Below, one piece after another: positions 22,728 to 33,711 of a stretch of 64,000 nucleotides of DNA (position 1 is the first letter of the stretch; every line of letters begins with the position of its first letter). The stretch spans positions 314,179 to 378,178 of the forward strand of contig JBBHKE010001846.1 in assembly GCA_037447655.1 (NCBI GenBank), read 5' to 3'. This DNA comes from Zygnema cylindricum. Taxonomy: Eukaryota > Streptophyta > Zygnematophyceae > Zygnematales > Zygnemataceae. Position numbers and translations under genes: made by a program. The notes beneath the pieces were generated by a model, which searched no databases, was not told the origin of the DNA, and worked only from the letters and a program-made list of their open reading frames with translations.

Positions 22728-24722
22728 TGTTAAAAATTGTGAAGTATTTTGAAGGTCTGAATTGTTGAGAAGAAAAACAAAAGGGAAAGCGCAAGGAGTC
22801 TACCTCCACCCCTCTCTTTATCCCCCATACTTGTTGTAGTCATTGAAAGAGAGAGAAAGTAGTGGAGCCATGGCTACTTAGTTTCATTAGACAGGACTAA
22901 GTGTGAATTTAAGTCACTCTCAACAAAAAGTTGAGTTTGGCACGACTCGAACCTCCGACCGGCAGTGCAATTCTGTGTCCCCCATTTGGACCAAAATTGA
23001 GGAAGCCTCTAGGAAGTTTTCAACTAACCCACTTTCAACTAGAGCAATTGTCACCAAGCAGACAAATAGATAATCTAACTTCACCCCTGTGCAGTCTGGA
23101 CTCCCTTGAGTCCACAGCAAGAAGAATCACTCAAAACGCCCAACCAGGCGATTAGTTATGGAGTGGCCAAGATGCCAATATTTATACAAGCTTACTAAGA
23201 GAGAGGTGGCTACCTCCTCAATCTACTAAGTCCTAAACCCTCTCACAACTCCTATCTACTGAGGTACAGAATCAATCAGAAGACTGTATAGTACAGAAAG
23301 GTACTATGGCCGATGTACTTTCTGTACGGCCTGTGTACGACAAGGCCATGGAGTGGACGCGTGTCTCCTTCGGACTTGTCCACATGTTCTCCGGGATTTT
23401 CTCTTCTCAATGACATCGTGCCACGTGTCGCCAGGTCATGTTACGACCGAAAACTGCTAAGGCGGCCATTCCGGAATCTCTGCGATGGTGCGGGCCGTCG
23501 GATCAAAACCGACTTTAAACGACAGCCGTTCAAAAACAAATGTCCGGTGCATTTATTTCGTGCGAACTATAACTCTAACTAGTTTCTATGTATTCTATAT
23601 GTAATTCCTTTAATCGGATTAGTCGCCTATCTATTGTTTAAATAACTATCAAACCCCCATGTATCCTAACGGACTATTACGATTTACTGGTAAGGGTTGA
23701 CGGCTACGCCTCGCCATACTGGTCGGAGGTTTCAGTCCTGCCGGACTCAACCTTTTTGGTTGAGAGTGACTTAGGTCAATCTTAAGCTCTGCTTGTGGAG
23801 CTAAAGAAGCCATGGCTCCACCCCCCTCTCTCTCCTTTAGTGACTACAACAAGGATAGGGGCTAGCGAGAGAAGGTGGAGGCAGGCTGCCTGTGCTTTCT
23901 TTTTCCTTTTTTAATTTAGATAAGACCTGGAAAATACCACTTTTAAATCGTGATTTCAACAGGCAGAGCGTGGCCTAGCCGTCCGCTCTAACCAATTTGT
24001 CGTAGAAATTCGCTATAATACATACGGTGTGATTTCTACTTAAAGTGTGTTACGTCCGCTAAACTAATTAACATCAATATAAATATAAGGACATAGAACA
24101 AATAAAATATGGTGCAAACATAATTTCGCACGAAACAAATGAATTGAACATTTGTTTCAATGGCTGAGATTACATTTTGGTTTTAATCCGATGTCGCACA
24201 TCATCGCCGAGATCCCGGAGTGGTCACTTTGGCCTTTTTGTGACGTGGCATGACCTGGCGCCACATGGAGGGATAACATTTGGTTGCGGAAATTCCAAGG
24301 AACCTATTGACGAGTATAAAGAGGCCAGCGTCCTCGTAATAGCCTTGTCGTACATTGGTCGTACAAAAGGTACAGCGGCAGTAGTACTTTTTGGTACGAT
24401 ACACTAATATGATTCGGCCGTACTTCAGAAGATAAAAGTTATTAGAGAGAATTAGGACTTAGTGAATTTTGGTAAAACAGTCACCTCTCCCCTTGAGGGA
24501 TTGTATAAAATAGGCATCTTTGCCACCCCATAACTTATCTGCTCGTTGGCCGTTTTTAGTGATTCTTTTTGCTACACTCTCAAGGAGTCCACGCTGCACA
24601 AAAATGGAGTGGCTCTAAATTTGTCCTCTTGGGCAGCAGTGGTTGTGGTTTGAAGTGGGTTAGTTATAAGCTATCTAGAGGCTTCCTGAATTATGTAGTC
24701 CAATGGAGGACACAAAATTGCA
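22728..24722 (+). repeat. 5' LTR of copia 1, split by a solo LTR
   Basis: Starts TGTTAAAAATTGTGAAG and ends GGACACAAAATTGCA. Without the insert at 22966-23966 it is about 1.0 kb, equal to the 3' copy. It carries TATTTT-AGGTCTGAATTG near its start and an antisense tRNA-like module that the solo LTR insertion splits. Confidence 0.9.
22966..23961 (-). mobile_element. Solo copia LTR nested in an LTR
   Basis: A 996-bp LTR of the same superfamily in reverse orientation. On its own strand it begins TGTTGAAATCACG and ends ACAGAATTGCA. Both sides carry the 5-bp duplication GGCAG (22961-22965 and 23962-23966). No internal region, so it arose by LTR-LTR recombination after insertion. It cleanly fixes the termini of this LTR type. 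Confidence 0.93.
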
Positions 24723-24737
24723 AGTTATGGGCCCACC
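24723..24737 (+). promoter_or_regulatory. Primer-binding site, initiator tRNA-Met anticodon arm
   Basis: AGTTATGGGCCCACC starts right after the LTR. Apart from its first base it is the exact complement of GGTGGGCCCATAACC, the anticodon arm of plant initiator tRNA-Met. The gag ATG (24727) lies inside it. The same site follows the LTRs at 33708-33722, 54982-54996 and, on the minus strand, 50345-50331 and 47608-47594. Confidence 0.85.
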
Positions 24738-25722
24738 TTCTAGGGTGCCTACCTTCAATGGATTAGTGTTCATCTATTGGAAAGCCATGATGATGGGGGC
24801 TTTGTGCGAAAAACGATACTGGGGTATTGTTAGCGATTAAGTGAAACGTCCACCTCTGGGAACTCCATCGGGGTTTGGTGGAATAAGGTTTGCTGCAGCA
24901 ACCTCTGCTGCAGCAGAGGAGGCAGATGATGGGGACAGCAGTGTGTCCAAAAAAGGGAAGGAGAAGGAGACGCCTCTTACTCCAATTGCTCTTATTACCA
25001 CGACACCCGGAGCGGCGACCGTGAAGACCGCGGAGAACGACACCTAAACGTGGGAAGACATCAACATGGTTGCCAAAAACTTCATTTTTAGACACCTCAC
25101 TCAGGCTTTGGCAACCCCCTATCTTCACATTTACAAGGCTGAGGAGTTCTGGGTGAGTTTGGTGGAAATTTATAGAGCTGGTACTATTCAAGAGCTCCGC
25201 TTGGCCGAACAAACGTTGGGGAATTATACTTACAAAGGAGGAAAGATGTTAGACTATTGTAATGATCTCTCTTGTTTGTATATAGCGATGGAGAGTGCCG
25301 CGTGGACATGTACAATGAAGATGAAAGTTGACACTCTCATCATGAAGTTACCTGACGAGTATAAAAACATTGTGTACAGAGTACATCAAATGACTAATAG
25401 TTCATGGAAGTGGAACACATTGGTCCGGATGATACTTGTGCAGGAGAACACAATTGAGATTAGGAGGTGGGGAAAAAGCATCCAAGCTCTACCTGCAGGA
25501 GGAAATCGATGGGGGAGGGATCCGAAGAAACCATTCAAAGGAAAGAGATATCAGCCTGGAGGACCAAGGCCCCCAAAGGGCCTTTATCATTTTTGCAAAA
25601 AGCCGGGACTTTTTTTCGCAGATTGTGTCAAGCTATCGGAGCTGAGGCTCCAAGAGAACCGTGGAGGGGGTTCTTCCGGAGGGAAGAAAAAGGCACTTGT
25701 GGTCACAAAAGTGACAAAATAA
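24727..25722 (+). pseudogene. copia 1 gag
   Basis: Reads MGPPSRVPTFNG from the ATG inside the primer site. It continues through a gag core (TLGNYTYKGGKMLDYCNDLS, LIMKLPDEYKNIVYRV) to a zinc-knuckle region near 25584-25626. In-frame stops interrupt it, for example just before 24841 and near 25045. The knuckle reads HFCKKPGLFFADC, so one Cys and the His of CX2CX4HX4C are lost. Confidence 0.85.
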
Positions 25723-25794
25723 ACTGGGGACGAGTCCTTTGAGGAGGATGGGGAGCTTTTTCTTGACAAGAGTCTAGAGGATTAGGAGATCCAT

Positions 25795-28160
25795 CAGAGA
25801 CAAAAGTGTGCCCTTAGAGAAATTCGGGAAGCTCCACAGGAAGGGTGGATCATCAACTCAAGTGCATCCATGCATATGTGTTGTGATAAGCAACTCTTCA
25901 CTAAGCTAAGAAAGATCCATACTGTAGAGATAGAGTATGGGGATGGGAGAGTGGTTACTACAGATCTAGTGGGGTCAGTAGATCTGAAAGTCTTAGTGGA
26001 GGGTAAGACTTCTATACTCACATTCTCAGATGTACTCTACATTTCTCAGCTGAGTAAAAATCTTGTCTTTGTATCCTTGTTACATGACAAAGAGTTAGAT
26101 ACCTTCACTAGAAAGGCCGTGCTCACAGCTAAGTATGGGGATGAAGTCTTTTTCACGGCAGATAAAGGTAGCCAAGGCATGTTTAGGCTTAACCTTTGTA
26201 ATGAAAAGAATAATGCTTATTATGTTGGTGTTCCAAGATTGATGATTTGGCATAAGCGGTTGGGGCATGTGCATTTTGATAGGTTGAGGGAAATGAAAAA
26301 GCTTGGTGTAGTAGAAGGCATTTAGTTTGGTGATATTGAAATGGTGGATGATTGTAGTGGATGTGCTCATGGAAAAGCTCACAAATTTCCTTTTCCCAAA
26401 GCCGCCACATATAGGGGGGAAAAGGTAGTAGATCTAGTTCACACAACTATTTGGGGACCTGCAAGAGTACCTTCGGTTGGAGGGAAGAGGTTTATGTTAA
26501 CAATAACCGATGGCTGGTCTAGGTATTCTAGAGTCTACTTCCTAAAAACAAAGTCTAAACACCAACTTACTTCAAACAATATAAAGCCTGAAGTGAGAAG
26601 TTGTTTGGAACCCCTATTAAGAGAATAAGGAATGATAATGGAGGAGAATATACCTCTAAACAATTTGAGGAATACGTGAGGGATGAGGGAGTTCAGCATT
26701 GAAAACTGTACCATATAACCTGGAACAAAATGGGTCACCGGAAAGATTAAACCGAACACTAGGAGATAGTATATGTAGTATGGTGGCTGACAAGAAAATA
26801 GGAAAGAGATTTTGGGCATAAGCCATGATCTGTGCCAACTACATTAGGAATAGAGTCCTTACCTCAGCCATAAAGGGAATGACATCTTATGAGAGATGGG
26901 TTGGAAGGAAACCATATATCTCACACCTTAAAGTATTCGGTAGCCAAGTTTACAGTCTTCATACGGATAAGAAAAACTAGAAACCAGATGTTAAGGGCAA
27001 ACCTAGATACTTTGTAGGATATGATGAGGATGTCAAGGGATATAGAGTCTATGACTTAAGAAAGCAAAATACTATTCAGGTGAAACACCAAGTTGTCATG
27101 GATGAAGGGAAGTCATTTGACCCCTTCAAATATACCAAAAAGATAAAAATCCGTTTTGAGTGTGAAAGCCAAGAGAGTCCTGTCTTTCTCGAAAAGGACA
27201 TAAGTGAAACAGTGATTGCAGACTCAGGGGAGATCCAAGTTACATGAGATCTACCAAACACCTCACATATTCATATGGACTTCGAGGAGACAGAAGAGAA
27301 GGAACTGGAACCGGCTTCCATAAATAGGGGAGCTGATGAGACACTAAAGAGATTCCCGAGACTTCCTTCCATTCCAGCTTCATAGTTTGAGGGAAAGAGT
27401 TGCAAAATGATACAAGAGAAATAGACTACTCATAAGGTAACTAAGCTATCTCATCCTGATTAGCCTCAATCATACTTGGAGGGAGTGAACAGCATAGAAA
27501 AAGATAGATGGATTATAACAAAAAATGATGAGATGGCTTCCATCATAAAAGCAAATACTTAGGAACTAGGGATTGACTAGGAGGATACGTTTGCTCTAGT
27601 TGTTCGGTTCCCATCAGTAAAGATTCTCCTCAGTCTAGTAGCAGCAGAAGACATGGAAATTCACCAGATGGATATTAAGACCGCATTTCTCAATGGTGAG
27701 TTAGAAGAAGAAATCTTCATGCGGCAACGAGAGGGATTCGTGCAGAATGGGGAAGAGAGCAAAATCTGCAAGCTCATAAAGTCCTTATATGAACTTGAGC
27801 AGGCTCCTTGACAGTCGAATAAGAAACTAGATGAGTTTCTCACTGGTCTGGGATATATATCAGATCAGCTTTGACCATTCTATCTATAGGTTTCAAAATG
27901 AGAATGGTGTGATTTTTATTGCAATTTATATGGATGATCTGTTGGTGTTAAGTAAGTCTTTGGAAAAGATCAATTAACTTAAGAAATATCTTAGAAGCAG
28001 ATTTGACATGAAGGATTTAGGGGAGTTAAGATATATTTTGAGAATTCAAATGGAAAGAGATAGGGGGAATAAAATCATTAGACTTACTCAGAAAGAAGCA
28101 ATAGGTAATATGCTTGAGAAAATACAGATGGAAAAAGCAAACAATTGTACCACTACCATG
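25795..28160 (+). pseudogene. copia 1 protease-integrase-reverse transcriptase
   Basis: The protease motif reads NSSASMHM where active elements have DSGAS-HM; both changes are G to A. Next come the pre-integrase block (MIWHKRLGHVHFD...CSGCAHGKAH) and integrase core pieces (WGPARVPSVGGKRFMLTITDGWSRYSRVYF). Reverse transcriptase remnants follow (IKTAFLNGELEEEIFM, IAIYMDDLLVLSKSLEK, LGELRYILRIQMERD). Numerous stops and frameshifts break the frame. Confidence 0.87.
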
Positions 28161-28289
28161 GACTTGAAGAAAGTAAGTGATGGGAGTGTATAGGAAGAAG
28201 TGATAATCTTAGATGATCAAATAAGTCCAGAAGAGGAGAGTTTATAAAGTCTATCCCTTACAGGCAGGTTGTAGGAAGTCTTATATACT

Positions 28290-28941
28290 TCATGAATTGT
28301 ACCAGGTCGGACATAGCGGCAGCAGTTGGAGAACTCAGTAGGAGTCTTAATGATCCTAGGAAAATAGATTGGGAAGCAGCCAAGAGAGTCCTAAGATATC
28401 TGGTAACCAGGAGAGTCCTAAGATATGTGGTAACCAAAAACCAGATAGTTATGGTGGCATTTGGGAGGGAAGCACACTGATATCACTACTTAGAGTGATG
28501 CTAGTTATAGGAATGCACCAATGAGAATATGCACTTCTAGGTATGAGTTGTATGTGGGGGAAGGGGCTTGCTGTTGGAGCAGCAAGCTACAAAAAGGTGG
28601 TTGCTCAATATTCTATGGAGGCTGAGTATATGGCTTGTTGTTCTGTTGTGAAAGAGTTGATGTCGGTCAAGTCTTTTTTACAATAACTGGGGTATATGAA
28701 AGAGGGAGTGCATGAAGTCTTTTGTGATAATCAGGCTGGCAATGCAATAGCAGCCAATCCAATTCATCATTTCAAAGCTAAATATATGGACATAAGATTG
28801 AGCTTCGTGAGAGAAAAAGTTGAAAATAAAATTGTGAGTCTTCTGTATAAGTTTGATGAAGAAATGGTGGCTGACATGATGACCAAACCTGTGCCCTCTC
28901 CTAAGTTAAAATATTGTAGGGTAAAATGTGGATTGAAATAA
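28290..28941 (+). pseudogene. copia 1 RNase H
   Basis: Contains CTRSDIAAAVGELSRSLNDP, a shifted middle with TMEAEYMACC-like sequence, then VFCDNQAGNAIAANP and the typical C-terminus ADMMTKPVPSPKLKYC. The frame is broken near 28390-28690. A purine tract (AAAATAAAGGGGAG) and the 3' LTR follow. Confidence 0.87.
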
Positions 28942-28973
28942 ATGTTTAAATTAGACTAGAAAATAAAGGGGAG

Positions 28974-29939
28974 TTTTGAAATTTGTGAAGTATTTTCTAG
29001 GTCTGAATTGCTGTGTAGATAAACAAAAGGGAAAGCGCAGGCAGGCTGCCTCCACCCCTCTCTTTATCCCCCATACTTGTTGTTGTCACTAAATGAGAGA
29101 GAAAGTAGTGGAGCCATGGTTGCCTCAACTTCATTAGGTAGGACTAAAAAGTAACTTTAAGTCACTCTTAACAAAAGGTTGAGTTCGACAGGACTCGAAC
29201 CTCCGACCGGAAGTGCGTGGCGTGGCCGTCTGCTCTAACCAATCTGTCGTAGAAGTTCGCTAGAATACATAGGGTGTGATTTCTACTTAAAGTATGTTAC
29301 GCTTGCTAAACTGATTAACGGAAATATGAATACAAGGACATAGAACTAATAAAATACTGTGCGAACATGATTCCGCACGAAACAAATGAATCGGACATTT
29401 GTTTTCGACTGCTGAGATTACATTTTGGTTTTTATCCAACGGTGCACACCATCGCCGAGATCGCGAAGTGGTCACTTTGGCCTTTTTGTGACGTGGCATG
29501 ACCTGGCGCCACGTGGAGAGATAACATTTGGTTGCGGCAATTCCAAGGAACCTACGGACGAGTAAAAATAGGGCACGCGTCCACGTTATAGCCTCGTCGT
29601 AAATATGTCGTACAAAAGGTACACCGACAGTATTACTTTTTGGTACAGTACAGTAATATGATTGGTCCGTACTTCAGTAGATAGGAGCTATTAGAGAGAA
29701 TTAGGACTTAGTAAATTTTGGTAAAACAATCACCTCTTTCCTTGAGGGTTTGTATAATATAGGCATCTTTGCCACCCCATAACTTATTGGCTGGTTGGCC
29801 GTTTTCAATGATTGTATTTGCTACAGACTCAAGGGAGTTCAGGCTGCACAGGGGTGCAGTCAGACTGTTAATTTTTCCTCTTTGGCAGCAGTGGTTTTGG
29901 TTTGAAGTGGGTTAGTTAAAAGTTATCTAGAGGCTTCTT
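28974..29939 (+). repeat. 3' LTR of copia 1 with antisense tRNA-like module
   Basis: Matches the 5' LTR by eye over its length; its first base pair TG has become TT. It contains CCATGGTTGCC, a CTTGTTGTTGTCACT block and TATA-like TTGTATAATATAGG near 29751. The last ~45 bases are lost in the N gap. Confidence 0.88.
29185..29255 (-). other. tRNA-like module inside the LTR (representative)
   Basis: Read on the minus strand it has GATTGGTTAGAGC, like a tRNA D arm, and 30 bases later GGTCGGAGGTTCGAGTCC, like a T arm with the B-box consensus GWTCRANNC. The order and spacing are those of real tRNAs such as tRNA-Asn. The anticodon and acceptor stems do not pair well, so it is a relic, not a functional tRNA gene. 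Equivalent modules lie in the other LTRs, always antisense to the element. Confidence 0.75.
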
Positions 29940-29949
29940 NNNNNNNNNN
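29940..29949. other. Assembly gap (10 N)
   Basis: Ten N bases at the end of the copia 1 3' LTR. The right end of that LTR and its target duplication are missing here. Confidence 0.99.
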
Positions 29950-30174
29950 TTTTTGATGGTGGGACCGTTTGTTATTGAGATTGGTTGAAGTGGGAACACT
30001 TCCGTTCTGAGAAGACTCAACTATCGTTTTTCTTAGAGACTTAAACGAGGGGACTCGTCATTCAATACCTCCCAGTTTCAACTGGAAAACTTGTCTTCGA
30101 GAAACCCTCTCTCCCAGGATAGAGGATTAAAAATATTCAGTATAGAGAGAGTGTCTGAGATAGATGACTATATG
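29950..30174. other. Unassigned sequence after the gap
   Basis: About 225 bp with no match that I can see to the LTR families in this window and no coding potential. Confidence 0.4.
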
Positions 30175-30653
30175 CCTCGGACACGTGGCGGAATAACATT
30201 GGATCGCGGCATCTCCGAGGATTACAGGAGCGAATCCGGACATACCACGTGTCGACATTTAGGCCATGTCGTACAATGTTCGTACAGAAAGTTCACCGGC
30301 ACCTGTTCTTTTGTGTACGAAACTGCATTCTGATGGCTCCGTATATCAGTAGATAGAGTCTGTGAGAGAGATATGACTTATAAAAATTAGGAGATAGGAC
30401 CCTCTCTCCCAAAGAGCTTCTGTTCAAAAGGTCAACTTTGACCCTCCATAACTTACTGCTCAGGGGAGCAAATTCAGAGATTCTTTTTGCTATCAACTCA
30501 GAAGAGTCTTGCCTTCACAAGGGTGAAGTTGGTTAGAGTTATTGTTTGCCAGGGTGGTAGTTTTTTTTGCTGAAACAAAATGGGGTCAGGGTTATCCTAG
30601 AGGCTTCTTGGAAGCTGTCCACTCTGAGGACTTATGGAGGTCTCAGAGTTTCA
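30175..30653 (+). repeat. 3' part of a copia LTR (type B)
   Basis: Matches the right half of the LTRs at 42222-43272 and 47609-48656 (which are inverted relative to it), from CACGTGGCG to the terminal GAGGTCTCAGAGTTTCA. The expected primer site does not follow; instead a short tandem repeat joins it to integrase sequence. The left half is absent. Confidence 0.85.
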
Positions 30654-30658
30654 GAAAT

Positions 30659-30712
30659 AACCATCACGTACGCATGAACAATCGCGTACGCATGAACCAT
30701 CGCGTACGCACA
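30659..30712. repeat. 18-bp tandem repeat, three units
   Basis: Three units close to AACCATCGCGTACGCATG at the exact junction between an LTR end and internal integrase sequence. It probably marks a break-repair or slippage event that deleted gag and protease. Confidence 0.85.
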
Positions 30713-30732
30713 ACACTTACTTATCAAAAACA

Positions 30733-32534
30733 ACACAGAGTCTACTTCCTAAAAACAAAGTCTGAAGCACCAACTTACTTCAAAGAATATAAAGCCTGGA
30801 GTGAGAAGTTGCATGGAACCCCCATTAAAAGAATAAGGAGTGATAATGGGGGAGAATTTACCTCTAACCAGTTTTAGGAATACCTGAGAGATGAGGGAGT
30901 TTAGCACCAGAAAACTGTACCATATAACTCGGAACAAAATGGGGTAGCTGAAAGACTGAACTAAACAGTAGCAGATAGTGTATGTAGAATGTTGGCTGAC
31001 AAGAAAATAGGAAAGAGATTTTGGGCAGAAGCCATGAACTGTGCCAACTACATTAAGAATAGAGTCCTTACCTCAGCCGTAAAGGGAATGACACCTTATG
31101 AGAGATGGGTTGGAAAGAAACCAAATTTCTAACACCTTAAAGTATTCTGTAGCCAAGTTTACAATCTTGATACAGATAAGAAAAACTGGAAACTAGATGC
31201 TAAGGGCAAACCTAGATACTTTGTAAGATATGATGAGGATGTCAAAGGATATAGAGTCTATGACTTAGCAAAGCAAGATATTATTCTGGTCAAATACCTA
31301 GTTGTCATGGATGAAGGGAAGTCATTTGACCCCTTCAAATATACCAAGAAGATAAAAATCCGTTTTGAGTCTGAAAGCGAGGAGAGTCCTATCTTTCCCA
31401 AAAAAGACATGAGTGAAACACTTATTGCATATTCAGGGGAGATCGAAGATACAGGAGATCAATTGGACACCTCATATATTCCTATGGACTTTGAGGAGAC
31501 AGAAGAGATGAAATTGGCACATACTTCCACGAATAAGGGAGCAGATGAGACAATAAGGAGAAACCCGAGACTTCCTTCCAATCTAGAATCAGAGTTTGAG
31601 GGAGGGAGAAGGAGCAGCAAAAGGATACAAGAGAGACCAGTTGCTCATAAGGTAACTAAGCTATCTCATCCTGATGAGCCTCAGTCATACTTGGAGGCAG
31701 TAAACACCCCAGAAAAAAACAGATGGATTACCGCCAAAAATGATGAGATGACTTCCATCATGGAAGCAAATTTCTAGGAACTAGCGGATTGTCCTCCACA
31801 CAGAAAAACCTATTGGTTGAAAATGGGTATTTAAACTAAAACCGAACCCAGATAATTCCATTGAGAGATATAAGGCTCGATTGGTAGTGAAGGGGTTCAC
31901 TCAAAAGGAGGGGATTGACTATGAGGAGACCTTTGCTCCAGTTGTTCGGTTCCCATCAGTAAGGAATCTCCTCAGTCAAGCAGCAGCGGAAGACATGGAA
32001 ATACACTAGATGGACATTATAACTGCATTTCTTAATGGTGAGTTAGAGGAAAAAATTTTAATGAGGCAACCCAAGGGGTTCGTGGAGGAAGGAGAAGAGA
32101 GCAAAGTTTGCAGGCTCATAAAGTCCCTATATGGACTGAAGCAGGCTACCGGACAGTGGAATAAGAAAGTAGATGAGTTTCTCACAAGTTTGGGATATTT
32201 CATGATCAGCTGTGAACATTCTAACTATATGTTTGAAGATGAGAATGGTGTCATTTCTATTGCAATCTATGTGGATAATCTGCTTGTGCTCAGTAAGTCT
32301 TTGGAAAAGATGAATAGGCTAAAGAAAGATCTTACAAGCAGATTTGATATGAAAGATTTAAGTGAGGCAAGATACATTTTGGGGATCCAAATGGAGAGAG
32401 ATTAGGGGAAAATGATTATCAGACTTACTCAGAAAGAAGCAATAGGTAATATAGTTGAAAAATTCTACATGGAAAAGGCTAGCAGTTGTACCACTCCCAT
32501 GGACTTGAAAAAAGTGAGTGATGGGAGTGTAGAA
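30733..32534 (+). pseudogene. copia 2 integrase and reverse transcriptase
   Basis: The integrase core includes IRSDNGGEFTSNQF and EQNGVAERLN (second catalytic Asp and the Glu). A long linker frame (31307-31777) follows, then the reverse transcriptase at 32010-32405: FLNGELEEKILMRQPKGFVE, SLYGLKQATGQWNKK and the catalytic box YVDN instead of YVDD. The Asp-to-Asn change (GAT to AAT) would abolish activity. Stops near 30876, 31777 and 32405. Confidence 0.88.
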
Positions 32535-33707
32535 TGTTGATATTTGAGTATTTTCTAGGTCTTTATAGAAAAAGAGCAAAGGCAGTCTGTCCCTGACTCC
32601 CTTCTCCAAGGCCCCACACTTGTTGTAGTCACTGAAGGCTTGATAGGGAGCTAGAGCCATGGCTGCCTAAGCTCACTAGAAAAGACAGGGGGTGGATTAG
32701 ATAGATTTACCAAAATTTACTTGACGGACCCAAGAATTGATCCTGGTACTTGCCGTCCCTCAAGTTTCTCTAGACGTTAGCTCTAACCGTTAAGTCTAGG
32801 ACACATATTACGATATATAAGGTTCGATAAATATATAAATCGTAACATGTAGATTAATTCGTTTAACGGCGAATATATACTTAGTGCATGGATACAGTTT
32901 GATTTAGTACGGAGTACGGTATGGGGACGGAACGGATACCGAGCATTTGTTTCGATAGCGAAACAAATAACGCGCGTCGAATTTCAGCGGCTAGGATTAT
33001 AGCGGATTTTGATCGGACGGCCGCGATAGGCGCCGCGATCACAGAAAAGGTACTTTTGGCGTTTTACGATCTTTGCCACATCAGATGGCACGTGGCGTGA
33101 TAACATTGGATTACAAGAATTTCGAAGATTACAGGAACTAATCCTGATTTGACACATGTCGATATTTTGGCCATGTCGTACAATGGCCGTACATAAAGTA
33201 CACCGGCACCTGTACTTTTATATACGACACAGTAATTTGATTGGTGCCGTACTTCAGAAGATAGAGTTTTAGAGGGGGAATGGGACTTAGAAAATTTTGG
33301 GTAGGTAGCTGCCTCTCCCAGAGAGCACCTTGTATAAATGGCAAACTTTGGTCAGCCATAACTATCAATTAACTTGACCATTTGCAGTGATTCTTTTTGG
33401 GGCGGACTCAAGGGAGTCCAGGCTACACAAGGGTGTAGTCGGTTAGAGTTTTTGCCTGCCTTGGTGGCTGCATTTATAAGGGAAAGTCAAAGTGGGTGAA
33501 TGTGTCTAAAACTCATATCCTAACTTTGCATTCCGTGGTGGAACTAAGCACACAAAAAGTTTTATTTCACATGGGTGAAGCTATAATGGGTTTTTGATTG
33601 TCAAGGGGTCAGTCATTTGGGTTTATATCAACTTGGAGTTGGCATAATCTAGATAAGCGTCTATTGGATATTCGATTTCTGTGGGCAATGGAGCACACAG
33701 AGTTTCA
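32535..33707 (+). repeat. 5' LTR of C1
   Basis: Starts TGTTGATATTTGAG, ends CACAGAGTTTCA, followed directly by the primer site. Contains an antisense tRNA-like module (about 32722-32800). Confidence 0.93.
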
Positions 33708-33711
33708 GGTT

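Larger units (their letters stand above)
22728..29939 (+). mobile_element. Ty1/copia element 1, degenerate
   Basis: Full-length copia order: 5' LTR (22728-24722, itself interrupted by a solo LTR), primer site, gag, protease, integrase, reverse transcriptase, RNase H, a purine tract and a 3' LTR (28974-29939, its end lost in the N gap). Integrase precedes reverse transcriptase, which defines Ty1/copia. The coding region has many stops and frameshifts, so it is not autonomous. It inserted into copy 2 of the dispersed repeat. Confidence 0.92.
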
